Position numbers and translations under genes: made by a program | Shown: positions 53,598 to 64,000 of the stretch, one piece after another | How the letters are laid out: the number at the start of each line of letters is the position of its first letter | How positions within the stretch are numbered: position 1 is the first letter of the stretch | DNA from: Anoxybacillus mongoliensis | GTDB lineage: Bacteria; Bacillota; Bacilli; Bacillales; Anoxybacillaceae | Assembly: GCF_014201515.1 (NCBI RefSeq) | Contig: NZ_JACHEQ010000002.1 | Location: 1-64,000, forward strand | Reading direction: 5' to 3' | Length of the DNA stretch: 64,000 bases | Notes under the pieces: model-generated | What the model saw: only the letters and a program-made list of their open reading frames with translations | The model's database searches: none | What the model was told of the DNA's origin: nothing

Positions 53598-54473
53598 TTA
53601 ATGAATAGCGGACTTAAATTTCGCTCCACGTACTTCTTGTGTGTTCATAATGGTAATAAAGGCGTTTTGGTCAATTTCATATACAATCGACTTCAACTTC
53701 GTCACTTCCAAGCGAGTAACAACGGCATAAATGACTTCTTTTTGCTCGTCCGTATATCCGCCTTTCCCCATCAGCTTCGTCGTCCCGCGTCCGAGTCGAT
53801 TTAAAATCGCATCTGATACTTCTTCGTAATGGTCTGACACGATCAAAACCGCTTTTGTTTCATCTAATCCTTGAATGACGGTATCAATCGTTTTAAAAGC
53901 GATATAATAAGTTAAAACAGAATACATCGCTTGCTTTGGTCCGAATACAAAAGCCGCCCAAGTAAAAATAAAAACGTTTGTAAACATAACAAATTCACCA
54001 ACGGAAAACGGCAATTTTTTCGTCATTAAAATACCTAAAATTTCTGTGCCGTCTAATGAACCCCCATGACGAATCACAAGTCCCACACCTGTACCAAGAA
54101 TGGCTCCACCAAACACTGTCGCTAAAATGGAATCTGTTGTAAATGGAGATACATGATGAAACAGTCGCTCCATTACAGCTAACACAACGATGGAATAAAG
54201 TGAGGAAAGCATAAACGTTTTCCCGATTTGTTTATAACCAAAATACATAAATGGTGTATTCAACAAAATGACAAGTGTCGCAAAGTTCAACCATACATAA
54301 TTTGGAAGAATGCGATCAAGAATAAGGGAAATACCAATTACCCCACCATCGATAATTTCATTTGGCACTAAGAACAACTCGATGGATAACGCTGCGAGCG
54401 TTGCACCAATTGTCATCATGACAAGACGATACAGCAGATGGCTGATCGTCTCTTTTTTATGTTGTCTTTTCAC
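53598..54473 (-). CDS. yqfU: YitT-family (DUF161/DUF2179) membrane protein YqfU
   Basis: 291 aa. Five to six membrane helices in the first 200 residues, with [12 protein letters not shown] in the family core, then a cytoplasmic DUF2179 domain ([18 protein letters not shown]). A GTG start at 54473 with GGGGAGATTGGA is used. Function unknown. Same place as B. subtilis yqfU. Confidence 0.87.
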   Translation of the reverse strand: MKRQHKKETISHLLYRLVMMTIGATLAALSIELFLVPNEIIDGGVIGISLILDRILPNYVWLNFATLVILLNTPFMYFGYKQIGKTFMLSSLYSIVVLAVMERLFHHVSPFTTDSILATVFGGAILGTGVGLVIRHGGSLDGTEILGILMTKKLPFSVGEFVMFTNVFIFTWAAFVFGPKQAMYSVLTYYIAFKTIDTVIQGLDETKAVLIVSDHYEEVSDAILNRLGRGTTKLMGKGGYTDEQKEVIYAVVTRLEVTKLKSIVYEIDQNAFITIMNTQEVRGAKFKSAIH

Positions 54474-54557
54474 TCCAATCTCCCCTTTCATCTATTTCAT
54501 TATATCATTGCACATCTTCCTTTTGTTGTTCATATCGTAAACAAGGAGGGATGTGAC

Positions 54558-54812
54558 GTGAACGTATATCATAAAATCGTTCAACATAAAATGAAATCCA
54601 TCACCGCAAACGAGTTAATGACGTATGCAAAAGAATATAACGTTTCGCTTTCTCCAAAAGATGCGGAAACGATTATTCAAATGATGCGCGAAAAGACGAT
54701 TGATGTGTTTAATGAACAAGCAAGAAAAAACTGGATTCGCGAACTCGCCCATCGCACATCACCACAACTCGCTAAACAAGCCAACGATTTCATTCGCCAA
54801 TTTATACAGTAA
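54558..54812 (+). CDS. yqfT: DUF2624 family protein YqfT
   Basis: 84 aa from a GTG start preceded by AAGGAGGGATGTGAC. A soluble helical protein (ITANELMTYAKEYNVSLS, then basic C-terminal helices); matches the YqfT/DUF2624 family. Upstream in-frame sequence to 54438 overlaps yqfU and is not coding. Function unknown. Confidence 0.82.
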   Translation: MNVYHKIVQHKMKSITANELMTYAKEYNVSLSPKDAETIIQMMREKTIDVFNEQARKNWIRELAHRTSPQLAKQANDFIRQFIQ

Positions 54813-54837
54813 GAAGGCTGCCTACAGACAGCCTTCT
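54812..54837. terminator. bidirectional terminator between yqfT and nfo
   Basis: AGAAGGCTG-cCTacAGa-CAGCCTTCT stem at the convergent 3' ends. Confidence 0.8.
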
Positions 54838-55723
54838 ACTTAACCATTTTTTCGCGAACGTCCGGATCAAACTGTTGTGCACGCAACATGGCAATTTCAA
54901 ATTTATATGGTGGCTTCGCAGATGCTTTCTCACCGACATATGGCGTTTCTAAAATCTTCGGCACATGCATAAGCTGCGGATGATGCACAATATAATTTAG
55001 CGCATCAAAACCGATATGACCGAAACCGATATTTTCATGACGGTCTTTACGGCTACCACACGGATTTTTACTATCATTAATATGCAATACTTTAAGACGG
55101 TCAAGCCCAATGACACGATCGAATTCATCTAATACTCCATCGAAATCATGAACAATATCGTACCCTGCATCGTGCGTATGACACGTATCAAAGCAGACAG
55201 ACAACTTATCGTTATGTGTCACACCGTCAATGATTTTCGCTAACTCCTCAAAACGACTTCCACATTCCGATCCTTTTCCTGCCATCGTTTCTAACGCAAC
55301 TTGTACTTGTTGGTCAGCTGTAATCACTTCATTTAATCCTTCAATAATTTTTTCAATCCCTGCTTCAATACCTGCGCCAACATGCGCCCCTGGATGAAGA
55401 ACAAGCTGCTTAGCACCAATTGCTTCTGTTCGTTCAATTTCTGAACGTAAAAAAGAAACACCTAGAGAAAATGTATCAGCGTTCATTGTATTGCCGATAT
55501 TAATAATGTACGGAGCATGTACAATGATTTCATCAATCCCATGTTTTTTCATATGGGCAAGCCCTTCATCAATGTTTAGTTCTTCGATTGGTTTCCGTCT
55601 CGTATTTTGTGGCGCTCCTGTATAAATCATAAACGTATTTGCCCCATACGATACCGCTTCTTTACTCGCAGCTAGCAGCATCTCTTTTCCGCTCATCGAT
55701 ACGTGTGAACCAATTTTTAACAC
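54836..55723 (-). CDS. nfo: endonuclease IV (AP endonuclease)
   Basis: 295 aa. Base-excision repair: cuts 5' of abasic sites. TIM barrel with the tri-zinc ligands in [49 protein letters not shown] and ILETP. Complete length. It follows cshB by 13 nt on the same strand. Confidence 0.96.
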   Translation of the reverse strand: MLKIGSHVSMSGKEMLLAASKEAVSYGANTFMIYTGAPQNTRRKPIEELNIDEGLAHMKKHGIDEIIVHAPYIINIGNTMNADTFSLGVSFLRSEIERTEAIGAKQLVLHPGAHVGAGIEAGIEKIIEGLNEVITADQQVQVALETMAGKGSECGSRFEELAKIIDGVTHNDKLSVCFDTCHTHDAGYDIVHDFDGVLDEFDRVIGLDRLKVLHINDSKNPCGSRKDRHENIGFGHIGFDALNYIVHHPQLMHVPKILETPYVGEKASAKPPYKFEIAMLRAQQFDPDVREKMVK

Positions 55724-55736
55724 TTTCTTCTCTCCC

Positions 55737-57017
55737 TTATTTCTTTTTCGCTCTTTGCTTTTGTAGCTGTTCTCGCAATTTTTTCTTATATCCTGGCTTC
55801 ACTTTCTTTTGTTTTTTCGCTATTTTTTCAACGAGTTGCTCAACTTCATCAACTTTTTTCTCTTTCTTCCGTCCATTCCATGCATCAAGCTCAATCCATT
55901 CACCGTCGCGCAAATCACGATGAGAAAAATGAATTCCTTTCTTTTCTAACTTAACCAACGCATGCTGATCTGATAACTCATAAATCGTTGTAGCAATGCC
56001 GGCATAACCTGCACGTCCTGTTCGACCAGTGCGATGAACATAAAAATCGAGGTCTGATGGCAATTCATAGTTGATGACGTGACTAACTCCTTCGATATCA
56101 ATTCCACGCGCCGCTAAATCTGTTGCAACAATATATTGAAATTGCAAATCACGAATCGCTTTCATCATTTTTTTTCGTTCACGTGGTGATAAATCTCCGT
56201 GTAACACGCCTACTTTTAATCCTTTGTCAATTAAGCCGTTCGCTACTTCGTCAGCCGTTTTTCTTGTATTGACAAACACAAGCGCTAAATATGGATTGTA
56301 GCTAACTAATATGTCATGTAAAAGCTGTAAACGGTCGCGATGACGAAGCGGGATTAAAATGTGTTCAATCGTTGACGCTACGACTTGTTTTGGTGCGATA
56401 TGAATATGAGTCGGATGTTCCATATACTTTTTCAAAAACGGCTTTAACTTCTCTGGGATCGTTGCAGAAAAAACAAGCATTTGTAAATCTTCAGGCATAC
56501 GACCTGCGACGCGATCAACATCCGCAATAAACCCCATATCAAGCATGACATCCGCTTCGTCAACGACGAGCATTCGGGCTGTATGGACAAATAATGCCTG
56601 TTCGCGAACGAGATCATCAATGCGCCCCGGTGTACCAATGACAAGATGAGGCTGTGTTTTTAGTTTTTCAATCGATCGTAACTTATCCGTTCCGCCAACA
56701 AAACATCGGGCTGTAATGCGATGATCATTCGGACAAAATTTTGTGATTTTTAATACCTCATGATAAATTTGTGTTGCCAATTCACGCGTCGGTGCAGTAA
56801 TTACCGCTTGTACTTCGTCTACACGTGGATCAATACGCTGAATAATTGGCAATAAATAAGCATGTGTCTTCCCTGTTCCTGTTTGCGACTGGCCGATAAC
56901 GCTTTCGCCACGCAACACAGCAGGAATGACACGCTCTTGAATAGGTGTCGGCTTATGAAACTTTAAATGTTGAATCGCCTCTATGATAAACGGATGAAAC
57001 GGAAAACGTTCAAACAT
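55737..57017 (-). CDS. cshB: DEAD-box RNA helicase CshB
   Basis: 426 aa. Q motif [12 protein letters not shown], Walker [22 protein letters not shown], the box VDEAD, SAT, and C-lobe motifs [10 protein letters not shown] and [11 protein letters not shown] basic lysine-rich C-tail (about 385-426) probably binds RNA. CshB is a cold-shock helicase in B. subtilis at the same position. Transcribed with nfo. Confidence 0.95.
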   Translation of the reverse strand: MFERFPFHPFIIEAIQHLKFHKPTPIQERVIPAVLRGESVIGQSQTGTGKTHAYLLPIIQRIDPRVDEVQAVITAPTRELATQIYHEVLKITKFCPNDHRITARCFVGGTDKLRSIEKLKTQPHLVIGTPGRIDDLVREQALFVHTARMLVVDEADVMLDMGFIADVDRVAGRMPEDLQMLVFSATIPEKLKPFLKKYMEHPTHIHIAPKQVVASTIEHILIPLRHRDRLQLLHDILVSYNPYLALVFVNTRKTADEVANGLIDKGLKVGVLHGDLSPRERKKMMKAIRDLQFQYIVATDLAARGIDIEGVSHVINYELPSDLDFYVHRTGRTGRAGYAGIATTIYELSDQHALVKLEKKGIHFSHRDLRDGEWIELDAWNGRKKEKKVDEVEQLVEKIAKKQKKVKPGYKKKLREQLQKQRAKKK

Positions 57018-57174
57018 CGTTTCTCATCCCCTTTCTCATTCAATAAAAAAATAGACCAATTACATATTATATACGAACATAGACCGTTCATTCAACTATA
57101 TGAGCTTTCTTGCATATCGTAATATAGATAAAATCAGCAAAAAGCTTTACCATGTTAGGAAAGGAGGAACTTCA

Positions 57175-57636
57175 TTGCGACGTCCATTTATGTTTCCATC
57201 TTCCCGTCCACCGATGCCACCTATGTGGCAACAACCAATGATGCGACAAGCACAAGGGGGCATGTTTTCACGATTGTTCGGGAGCCATCTTCCTACACAA
57301 GCATTTGGTGCTGGTGGGGCATTGCCGAGCATTGATTCGATGTTAACAAATGTACAAAAAATGTTAAACATGGTCCAAACGATTACACCGATGGTACAAC
57401 AATACGGCCCACTCATTAAAAGCGTGCCCTCGATGATGCGGATTTTTCGTGAATTAAAACAAACTGACAACACAAACGAAACAACTGAAACCGCAAATGC
57501 AACAAGTGCAGCAACAACCGAAAAACAAATTGAACAGCAACCATCGAAAAAACAACGTCCCGTTCCAATAACAAGAGAACGAAAACAAGAGAAAACGCAT
57601 GGTAAAGGAAAATCTATTCCAAAACTATATATTTAA
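57175..57636 (+). CDS. yqfQ: YqfQ/VrrA-like protein
   Basis: 153 aa from a TTG start; AAAGGAGGAACTTCA precedes it. N-terminus rich in Pro, Met and Arg ([15 protein letters not shown]), a central hydrophobic-amphipathic region (about 45-95) and a Thr/Asn/Gln-rich, then basic C-tail. Fits YqfQ of B. subtilis and VrrA of B. anthracis. No catalytic motif. Function unknown, with sporulation-associated expression known for the family. Confidence 0.75.
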   Translation: MRRPFMFPSSRPPMPPMWQQPMMRQAQGGMFSRLFGSHLPTQAFGAGGALPSIDSMLTNVQKMLNMVQTITPMVQQYGPLIKSVPSMMRIFRELKQTDNTNETTETANATSAATTEKQIEQQPSKKQRPVPITRERKQEKTHGKGKSIPKLYI

Positions 57637-57701
57637 CTTTTGTATGTTCGCTCCTTCTTTTATATAATGAATACGACAAACACGCTAAGAAGGAGCGATC
57701 C

Positions 57702-58652
57702 ATGATGGAAGTCATTAAAATTACGCCGCGCGGATATTGTTACGGAGTCGTTGATGCGATGGTTATCGCCCGCAACGCCGCGCTCGATCCAACGTTACCA
57801 AGACCGATCTACATTTTAGGCATGATCGTTCATAATAAACATGTAACCGATGCATTCGCTGAAGAAGGAATTATTACCCTCGACGGCCCGAATCGACTTG
57901 AAATTTTAGAAAGTATCGATCATGGTACAGTCATTTTTACTGCCCATGGTGTTTCACCTGAGGTGAAACAGCGCGCAAGAGAAAAAGGACTTGTTACAAT
58001 TGATGCCACATGCCCTGATGTCACTAAAACACACGATTTAATTCGCGAAAAGGTAGCGAACGGCTATGAAGTCATTTACATCGGAAAAAAAGGACATCCT
58101 GAGCCTGAAGGGGCAGTTGGCGTTGCACCACACGCTGTTCATTTAATTGAAAAACCTGAAGATGTAGAACAACTGAATATTCAAGCGAAACATATTATTG
58201 TGACAAACCAGACGACAATGAGCCAATGGGACGTGGCACATATTATGGAAAAAGTAAAAGAAAAATATCCGCACGTCGAAATGCACCGTGAAATTTGCTT
58301 AGCGACACAAGTAAGGCAAGAAGCCGTTGCTGAACAAGCAAAAGAAGCAGATGTAACGATCGTTGTCGGTGATCCAAGAAGTAATAATTCCAATCGACTC
58401 GCACAAGTATCTGAAGAAATTGCCGGAACGAAAGCATATCGTGTTGCAGACGTGACTGAAATCGACATCGAATGGATTAAAGACGCCAAAAAAGTCGCAG
58501 TGACTGCCGGCGCATCCACACCAACACCCATTACAAAAGAAGTCATCGACTTTTTAGAGCAGTTTGATCCGAACAATCCTGAAACATGGAAGCGTGAACG
58601 AAAAGTACCACTTAAAAAAATTTTACCAAAAGTAAAAAAAAGAGGCGAATAA
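57702..58652 (+). CDS. ispH: 4-hydroxy-3-methylbut-2-enyl diphosphate reductase IspH
   Basis: 316 aa. Last step of the MEP pathway, making IPP and DMAPP. The three cluster cysteines are in [18 protein letters not shown] and EICLATQ, with HGV and substrate histidines such as KKGHPEPEG. Strong Shine-Dalgarno AAGAAGGAGCGATCC. Single-gene unit with its own terminator. Confidence 0.96.
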   Translation: MMEVIKITPRGYCYGVVDAMVIARNAALDPTLPRPIYILGMIVHNKHVTDAFAEEGIITLDGPNRLEILESIDHGTVIFTAHGVSPEVKQRAREKGLVTIDATCPDVTKTHDLIREKVANGYEVIYIGKKGHPEPEGAVGVAPHAVHLIEKPEDVEQLNIQAKHIIVTNQTTMSQWDVAHIMEKVKEKYPHVEMHREICLATQVRQEAVAEQAKEADVTIVVGDPRSNNSNRLAQVSEEIAGTKAYRVADVTEIDIEWIKDAKKVAVTAGASTPTPITKEVIDFLEQFDPNNPETWKRERKVPLKKILPKVKKRGE

Positions 58653-58663
58653 GCCTCTTTTTT
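58641..58663 (+). terminator. terminator of ispH
   Basis: AGAGGC-gaataa-GCCTCT plus six Ts, overlapping the ispH stop; the convergent yqfO ends at its far side. Confidence 0.85.
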
Positions 58664-59780
58664 ATATGAACGTAAACGGCTCTGTGTTCGTTTGTGACAC
58701 GTATATATCGACATCGAATTTTTGTTGTGCACACATCGTTTTTAACACGTGCGCAACCCCTTCTTTCATCACCTTTTCGACATGATGCCCCGGGTCAACG
58801 ACATTTAAACCGAGCATCAACGCATCATGCGCGACATGATAATATAAGTCACCCGTTACGTACACATCCGCACCACTCATTTTTACTTCGTGAATATATT
58901 TATTTCCGTCACCGCCAATGACTGCAACTTTACGAACACGACTTGTTAATTCCCCAACGACTCGAACAGCCGGTACACGCAATGCCTGTTTGACATGTTC
59001 TGCAAATTGTTGTAACGTCATTTCTTCGCTTAACGCCCCAATTCGTCCAAGCCCATATGTTTCTCCTTTATTTTCAAGTGGATATATATCATACGCCACT
59101 TCTTCATACGGATGTGCTTGTAACATCGCTTGAATGACTTTTCGTTGCAAACGTGCGGGGACGATCGTTTCGATGCGTACTTCTTCTACTGTTTCTAACT
59201 TCCCTTGTTGACCAATAAACGGATTTGCTCCTTCTTCTGGTAAAAATGTACCGATTCCTTCGCTATTGAATGTACAATGGCTATAGTTTCCGATATGTCC
59301 TGCACCGGCATCGCCAATGGCTTTTCTCACCGCATCGGCATGTGTGAGCGGCACATATACAACAAGCTTCTTCATCGATTCTTCATACGTCGGTACAAGA
59401 ACGTCAACGTTTTGCAATTGCAACGCTTCAGCGAGCCAATCGTTTACCCCGCCCTTAGCTATATCTAAATTCGTATGAGCAGCATAAATGGCTATATTAT
59501 GTTTAATACATTTCTCGATCATGCGTCCATACGGCTGATCGGTAACAATATGTTTGAGCGGACGAAAGATCGGTGGATGATGCGCAACAATTAAATCAAT
59601 TTCATGCGCAATTGCTTCATCGACAACATGTTCTAATACGTCTAACGTAATCATGACGCGGCGAATCGGCTTGTTTAACGTACCGATTTGTAAACCGATT
59701 TTATCCCCTTCCATCGCTAAATGTTTGGGAGCAAACTGTTCAAACAGTTGGATGATTTCATATCCGTTTGGCGTTTTCAT
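58662..59780 (-). CDS. yqfO: Nif3-family metal-binding protein YqfO
   Basis: 372 aa. Two Nif3 halves with metal ligands in VAHHPPIF, AHTNLDIAKGGV and DPGHHVEK, and a central PII-like insert (about 130-245) as in B. subtilis YqfO. The family is annotated as GTP cyclohydrolase I type 2, but the activity is disputed. Start ATG overlaps the trmK stop by 4 nt, so they are coupled. Confidence 0.9.
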   Translation of the reverse strand: MKTPNGYEIIQLFEQFAPKHLAMEGDKIGLQIGTLNKPIRRVMITLDVLEHVVDEAIAHEIDLIVAHHPPIFRPLKHIVTDQPYGRMIEKCIKHNIAIYAAHTNLDIAKGGVNDWLAEALQLQNVDVLVPTYEESMKKLVVYVPLTHADAVRKAIGDAGAGHIGNYSHCTFNSEGIGTFLPEEGANPFIGQQGKLETVEEVRIETIVPARLQRKVIQAMLQAHPYEEVAYDIYPLENKGETYGLGRIGALSEEMTLQQFAEHVKQALRVPAVRVVGELTSRVRKVAVIGGDGNKYIHEVKMSGADVYVTGDLYYHVAHDALMLGLNVVDPGHHVEKVMKEGVAHVLKTMCAQQKFDVDIYVSQTNTEPFTFI

Positions 59781-60481
59781 CGTTTCAAAGCCTCCTCTAC
59801 CATCTGCAACGTATCAACAAATTGTTGTTTCTTTTTCATTGCCTCTTCCGTTTTCGCATGTTCCAATTGTTCAATCACATCGCTCAAATGTTTCATTTCC
59901 AACGTCCATTTTTTTTCAAATGCTTCATTTCTTTCTTTCAATAAAAATGGACCGAGCAGCAATTCCACCTGAAGTTGCGTGTACGGACGATAAGGATCAC
60001 CACGTTCTGCAACAAGTACCTCATATATTTGTCCATCTTCTTCTAAAATGCGTTCGTCAATAAGTTCCCACTCGTTATTTAATAGCCATTGTCGTACGAT
60101 ATGTGCGCCGACATTAGGCTGTAAAATAAGACGTTTCACGTTTTCCAATTTTTCTTTTCCATTTTCCAAAATATTCGAAATAAGCGTTCCTCCCATTCCA
60201 GCTATTGTTATACAATCTACTTCATTGGGCATTACAACTTGTAGTCCATCCCCTTTTCGAACGGAAATGACATGAGAAAGCCCGCTCTTTTCGACTTGTT
60301 GCTTTGCTGAGCGAAACGGTCCATCTGCCACTTCTCCGGCAATCGCTTTTGTTATGTATCCGTGCAAATACGCATAGCATGGTAAATAAGCATGGTCTGA
60401 GCCGATATCTGCTAGTACGCTTCCTTTTGGAATGAATGAGGCAACTGTTTGTAACCGTTTAGATAGTTGTAATTCGTTCAC
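59777..60481 (-). CDS. trmK: tRNA (adenine-22-N1)-methyltransferase TrmK
   Basis: 234 aa from a GTG start at 60481, chosen to match the known N-terminus NELQLSKRLQTVA. Rossmann SAM-binding motif LADIGSDHAYLPCY, then catalytic-region ITIAGMGGTLI and LILQPNVGAH, plus a C-terminal coiled coil. Methylates A22 of tRNAs for Ser, Tyr and Leu with that base. Upstream neighbour of sigA, as in B. subtilis. Confidence 0.92.
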   Translation of the reverse strand: MNELQLSKRLQTVASFIPKGSVLADIGSDHAYLPCYAYLHGYITKAIAGEVADGPFRSAKQQVEKSGLSHVISVRKGDGLQVVMPNEVDCITIAGMGGTLISNILENGKEKLENVKRLILQPNVGAHIVRQWLLNNEWELIDERILEEDGQIYEVLVAERGDPYRPYTQLQVELLLGPFLLKERNEAFEKKWTLEMKHLSDVIEQLEHAKTEEAMKKKQQFVDTLQMVEEALKR

Positions 60482-60530
60482 AATCATCACCACACTTTTT
60501 TCTTCAGTTTATCATGTTTTATAAGAAACG

Positions 60531-60562
60531 AAAAATCCCTTCACCGAAGTAAAGGGATCTTT
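60531..60562 (-). terminator. terminator of cccA
   Basis: GATCCCTT/AAGGGATT stem with 10-nt loop, then TTTTTC on the minus strand, 10 nt after the cccA stop. Confidence 0.8.
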
Positions 60563-60571
60563 CTTCTCCGT

Positions 60572-60934
60572 TTATTTTAATTCAGAAAGCCATTTTGCCA
60601 TTTCTTCTGCTTGATCCGCAGGAACTAATCCAGCCGGCATGCTTCCACGACCGTTTGTTATTACTTCTTTAATTTGGTCAACAGATAGACGATCACCGAC
60701 ACCTTTTAATGACGGACCAACGCCACCTTCATAGTTCGCGCCGTGACATGCTACACAGCTTTTTTTGTAAATGTCTTCTGGACCCGCAGCAGCTGTTTCT
60801 TCTGTCTTCGCGCCGCCTTCTTTCTCTTTAGCAACTTCTTTCATATCTCCGAGGCCTTTCACAGACAGAAAGAAAATGAGACCAATTCCCATCACCATAA
60901 TGAGTGCAAATGGGATTAACGGATTGCGATTCAT
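60572..60934 (-). CDS. cccA: membrane-bound cytochrome c550 CccA
   Basis: 120 aa. N-terminal membrane anchor (about 7-26), a Glu/Ala/Thr-rich linker, and a small c-type heme domain: CVACH (Cys60, Cys63, His64) with Met99 (GSMPAG) as sixth ligand. Carries electrons on the outer face of the membrane. Same place as B. subtilis cccA, beside sigA. Ribosome-binding site AAGGGAGGGTAAAGT. Confidence 0.93.
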   Translation of the reverse strand: MNRNPLIPFALIMVMGIGLIFFLSVKGLGDMKEVAKEKEGGAKTEETAAAGPEDIYKKSCVACHGANYEGGVGPSLKGVGDRLSVDQIKEVITNGRGSMPAGLVPADQAEEMAKWLSELK

Positions 60935-61043
60935 ACTTTACCCTCCCTTATGTAATAAAGCATGTTTTTCAAAATGAAAACGTTACAAACAATTTTATTG
61001 TACTTTAAATTCCCATAAAGGAAAAGCCCTGTATGTAAATTTT

Positions 61044-61580
61044 TTAAATGAAAAATGAAGAAAAAAGAAGAATGATGCCGACAACGCCAGAAATGATGAA
61101 ATACATAAGCGAAAAACGCCAACCAATCAATAGCCAAACAAAACAATTACACATAACTGTTATCGCCAATGCGCTCATATTTCCTGAAAAGTACACATCG
61201 CATGCACGAATGGAAAGAAGAAGAAGCGACAAAGCGCCTACAATTAGGGCGATATGGGTAAGCATTCTATGTTGTGCAAAAAAACGCACGGTCATTAAAC
61301 AAATTATGACAAAAAGTGACAAAATGAGCGTTTGCAAAACGAACGACAATTCAGTAAAATAAATGACAAGAAGAGCACAAGGTAAAAAGATGCCGATCAA
61401 AATCATCGTAAAACGAACGGCCCATGTCGGAACTTGCTTCGTTGGTTGATCAACATCGTCGTTATGATTCCCTTCGGTATACAACGCAAGCAAAAAGTCA
61501 CAATATTGTTCCGGCAACAATCGCGTTTGTTTCCAATATTTAATTTCGTTAATAATAATTTCTTTTCGTTTTTGTTCCAT
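61044..61580 (-). CDS. hypothetical polytopic membrane protein
   Basis: 178 aa. A charged cytoplasmic N-terminus of about 52 residues (KRKEIIINEIKYWKQTRLLPEQYCDFL), then four to five closely spaced hydrophobic helices. The start of the soluble part resembles short DUF2157-like N-termini, but I do not recognise the family with confidence. It lies between cccA and sigA on the same strand. Function unknown. Confidence 0.68.
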   Translation of the reverse strand: MEQKRKEIIINEIKYWKQTRLLPEQYCDFLLALYTEGNHNDDVDQPTKQVPTWAVRFTMILIGIFLPCALLVIYFTELSFVLQTLILSLFVIICLMTVRFFAQHRMLTHIALIVGALSLLLLSIRACDVYFSGNMSALAITVMCNCFVWLLIGWRFSLMYFIISGVVGIILLFSSFFI

Positions 61581-61605
61581 TGAATACGCATTCCTTCCTA
61601 AATAA

Positions 61606-61645
61606 AGAAATAGCTTACTTCCATTGTAAGAAGTAAACTATTTCT
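61606..61645 (-). terminator. terminator of the sigA operon
   Basis: AGAAATAG...ACTTC / GAAGT...CTATTTCT imperfect stem, then TTTATTT on the minus strand, 10 nt after the sigA stop. Confidence 0.65.
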
Positions 61646-61654
61646 TGTAAACGG

Positions 61655-62773
61655 TTATTCTAAAAAGTCTTTTAAACGTTTACTTCGGCTTGGGTGACGA
61701 AGTTTCCGCAACGCTTTTGCTTCAATTTGACGAATGCGTTCACGCGTCACACCGAACACTTTTCCGACTTCTTCAAGCGTTCGTGTACGGCCGTCGTCAA
61801 GACCGAAGCGAAGACGAAGGACATTTTCTTCTCGATCTGTTAGCGTATCTAACACGTCTTCAAGCTGTTCTTTCAACAGTTCATACGCCGCATGTTCGGC
61901 TGGAGATGTCGCATCTTGGTCTTCAATAAAATCACCTAAATGCGAATCATCTTCTTCACCGATCGGTGTTTCAAGTGACACAGGCTCTTGGGCAATTTTT
62001 AAAATTTCACGCACCTTTTCCGGCGTCAAATCCATCTCTTCTGCAATTTCTTCCGGAGATGGCTCGCGACCGAGATCTTGTAAAAGCTGACGCTGAACGC
62101 GAATAAGTTTGTTAATCGTTTCAACCATGTGAACAGGAATGCGAATCGTACGTGCCTGGTCAGCAATCGCACGCGTAATCGCTTGGCGAATCCACCATGT
62201 TGCATATGTGCTAAATTTATATCCTTTGCGGTAATCGAACTTTTCGACTGCTTTAATTAAGCCCATATTGCCTTCTTGAATCAAGTCAAGAAAAAGCATG
62301 CCACGACCAACGTAACGCTTTGCAATGCTAACAACAAGGCGAAGGTTCGCTTCAGCAAGTCGCCGCTTCGCTTCTTCGTCACCTTGTTCGATCCGTTTCG
62401 CTAACTCAATTTCTTCTTCTGCTGACAATAATGGAACGCGACCAATTTCTTTTAAATACATACGAACAGGGTCGTTAATTTTTACACCTGGTGGAACACT
62501 TAAATCGTTTAAGTCGAACTCTTCGTCTTTTAAATCATCGAAGTCCGGATCATCTAAATCCGCATCATCTAAGTCGGATTCTGCAACGACTTCGATGCCT
62601 TGCTCATTTAAATATTCATAATATTCGTCCATTTGATCAGAATCAAGGTCAAACGGAGATAATCGTTCAGCGATTTCTTCATAGGTAAGAACACCACGTT
62701 TTTTACCTAGTTCAACTAATTGCTCTTTCACTTGTTCTAACGTTAAATCGGAATGTGTTGACTTTTCAGCCAT
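61655..62773 (-). CDS. sigA: RNA polymerase housekeeping sigma factor SigA (RpoD)
   Basis: 372 aa, one residue longer than B. subtilis SigA. Region 1.1 at the N-terminus, an acidic stretch ([14 protein letters not shown]), region 1.2 ([11 protein letters not shown]), region 2 ([32 protein letters not shown]), region 3 and region 4.2 ([18 protein letters not shown]). The start codon overlaps the dnaG stop by 8 nt, so they are coupled in the macromolecular synthesis operon. Confidence 0.97.
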   Translation of the reverse strand: MAEKSTHSDLTLEQVKEQLVELGKKRGVLTYEEIAERLSPFDLDSDQMDEYYEYLNEQGIEVVAESDLDDADLDDPDFDDLKDEEFDLNDLSVPPGVKINDPVRMYLKEIGRVPLLSAEEEIELAKRIEQGDEEAKRRLAEANLRLVVSIAKRYVGRGMLFLDLIQEGNMGLIKAVEKFDYRKGYKFSTYATWWIRQAITRAIADQARTIRIPVHMVETINKLIRVQRQLLQDLGREPSPEEIAEEMDLTPEKVREILKIAQEPVSLETPIGEEDDSHLGDFIEDQDATSPAEHAAYELLKEQLEDVLDTLTDREENVLRLRFGLDDGRTRTLEEVGKVFGVTRERIRQIEAKALRKLRHPSRSKRLKDFLE

Positions 62774-64000
62774 TTATTCCCCTCCTTCCAAAATGCAAAG
62801 ACTTTCGCATCGCGATAATTTCGCTAGCAATGCGTTTGGCGCGTTCATAGTCTTTTTGGCGTTCAGCTTCGCGCAACTGTGCTTCTTTTTGCTTAAGCAA
62901 CTGTTCTTTCGGATAATTGAGCACGCATTGAATATAATCTTGTAACTCCGCTGATGAAATATCTTCATTCATCGGCATCATCGACAATTCGGTCACAATG
63001 CGTTTTAATTGTGGGTCATGAATGCGCTCAAGCAACGAGCTTACATCGGGTTCGTGTCCTTCTTCGTAAAATGCATATAAATAAGCGACAATAGCGCGAT
63101 GTTCCTCGATGTTAAATGCGCCTTCGATCGTCTCTTGCACAGTTAATGCGATCGCTTTATCACGTAACATATGAGCAATTAACATCCGCTCTGCTTTTTG
63201 AAAAGCAGGTAACAATTTCGCCTTTGCAGGTAGAATGACTGTCTCGCGGCGCTCATGTTTCCGTTCCGTTTGTTGCTTTTTCCCATGGAGCGTCATTTGT
63301 TCACGTAACGCATCCATAGAGATCGAAAACTCATCCGCTAGTTGTCGCAAATAATAGTCAGCTTCAATAGCATTCGATAAGCGACTAATTTCTTTGACTG
63401 CGTCTTCAATGTAACGAAGTCGCTCGCTTTCATTTTGTAAATGACGCCCACGCTTCAAATATTCTAGCTTAAATGCAGTAAGCGACAAGCTTGCATCAAG
63501 CACATGATGGCGAAAGCGGTCGGCACCATATTTTCGCACATATTCATCAGGATCGAGCCCATCTGGTATCATCGCCACTTTGACATAACAGCCAGCCTCC
63601 GTAAGCGTCTCCGAAGCTCTGAGCGCGGCATCGATTCCGGCTCGATCGCCATCGTAACAAACGATGACAGATGAAGCGTTTCGCCGTAACATGCGCGCCT
63701 GTTCTTCTGATAAAGCTGTTCCCATCGTTGCTACCGCGTGGGAAATGCCAGCTTGCACAGCAGCAATGACATCCGCAAAACCTTCAAACAACACCACTTG
63801 CTGTTTTTGGCGCATCGGCACGCGCGCCTCATGAAAGTGATATAAAATATTCCGTTTGTTGAAAATAGGTGTTTCAGGACTATTCAAGTACTTGGGATCT
63901 TCGTTCCCGAGCGCTCTCCCCGAAAACGCGACCGTTTCCCCATGATGATTATGGATCGGGAACATAATGCGATGACGAAAACGATCAAAATATGAGTCCT
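62766..64000 (-). CDS. dnaG: DNA primase DnaG, 5' end outside the window
   Basis: C-terminal 411 or so residues; the reading frame continues upstream past 64000 ([13 protein letters not shown] at the edge). TOPRIM catalytic motifs [10 protein letters not shown] and CYDGDRAG, then the helical region and C-terminal DnaB-binding domain (about the last 150 residues). It makes RNA primers for replication. The N-terminal zinc-binding part is not in view. It overlaps sigA by 8 nt. Confidence 0.97.
   Translation of the reverse strand, partial: DSYFDRFRHRIMFPIHNHHGETVAFSGRALGNEDPKYLNSPETPIFNKRNILYHFHEARVPMRQKQQVVLFEGFADVIAAVQAGISHAVATMGTALSEEQARMLRRNASSVIVCYDGDRAGIDAALRASETLTEAGCYVKVAMIPDGLDPDEYVRKYGADRFRHHVLDASLSLTAFKLEYLKRGRHLQNESERLRYIEDAVKEISRLSNAIEADYYLRQLADEFSISMDALREQMTLHGKKQQTERKHERRETVILPAKAKLLPAFQKAERMLIAHMLRDKAIALTVQETIEGAFNIEEHRAIVAYLYAFYEEGHEPDVSSLLERIHDPQLKRIVTELSMMPMNEDISSAELQDYIQCVLNYPKEQLLKQKEAQLREAERQKDYERAKRIASEIIAMRKSLHFGRRGING

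Overview
The window is a stretch of core chromosome from a low-GC, spore-forming Bacillaceae bacterium, most like the Anoxybacillus/Geobacillus group. Gene content and order follow the Bacillus subtilis yqhO-comG-yqgZ..yqgA-yqfZ..dnaG segment almost gene for gene (mntR, lipM, yqhL, gcvPB-PA-T, yqhHG, yqzE, comG, mgsR, yqgX, glcK, gluP, pst, pbpA, sodA, ispG, zur, nfo, cshB, ispH, trmK, cccA, sigA, dnaG). Sporulation genes (splB, a spoVAF-like gene, yqfZ) and competence genes fit that placement. No insertion sequence, prophage or CRISPR array was seen. The one clear mobile element is a group I intron.

Layout. 1-6.6 kb: patatin-like phospholipase, MntR, spore photoproduct lyase, and a class II (B12-dependent) ribonucleotide reductase gene nrdJ that is split by a 1178-nt group I intron carrying an HNH homing endonuclease. 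Three NrdR-like boxes lie upstream of nrdJ. 6.6-12.2 kb: lipoate assembly (lipM), a rhodanese, and the glycine cleavage operon gcvT-gcvPA-gcvPB behind a tandem glycine riboswitch. 12.3-19.4 kb: the yqhH-yqhG pair, yqzE, shikimate kinase, and the seven-gene comG DNA-uptake pseudopilus operon. The sinIR/tasA biofilm block found here in B. subtilis is absent. 19.5-24.2 kb: MgsR, a regulator with SufR-like cysteines, small membrane proteins, a MidA-type methyltransferase, an MBL hydrolase and an M14 peptidase. Between the methyltransferase and the hydrolase lies a candidate 84-nt C-rich small RNA.

24.3-33.9 kb: an LtaS-type enzyme, glucokinase, a SpoVAF-like germination protein, an unrecognised anchored protein, rhomboid protease GluP, lactate dehydrogenase with a Rex-like site, formyltetrahydrofolate cyclo-ligase, and L33. 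33.9-45.9 kb: a nucleotidyltransferase fused to a degenerate phosphomannomutase domain, two small membrane-anchored proteins, the PhoP-boxed pstSCAB-phoU phosphate operon, PBP2A, an MFS protein and Mn/Fe superoxide dismutase. 46-54.5 kb: a CAU-anticodon tRNA, a chemotaxis receptor, a LysM protein, IspG, YqfX, YqfW and the znuC-znuB-zur zinc operon with a Zur-like operator. 54.5-64 kb: YqfT, endonuclease IV, CshB, YqfQ, IspH, Nif3-family YqfO with TrmK, cytochrome c550, a membrane protein, and the sigA-dnaG macromolecular synthesis operon, cut by the window edge.

The most interesting points are (i) the intron and the arrangement in front of its endonuclease gene, where a hairpin covers the ribosome-binding site and a near-consensus promoter lies between the hairpin arms, and (ii) the C-rich sRNA candidate with its own promoter, anti-Shine-Dalgarno loop and terminator.
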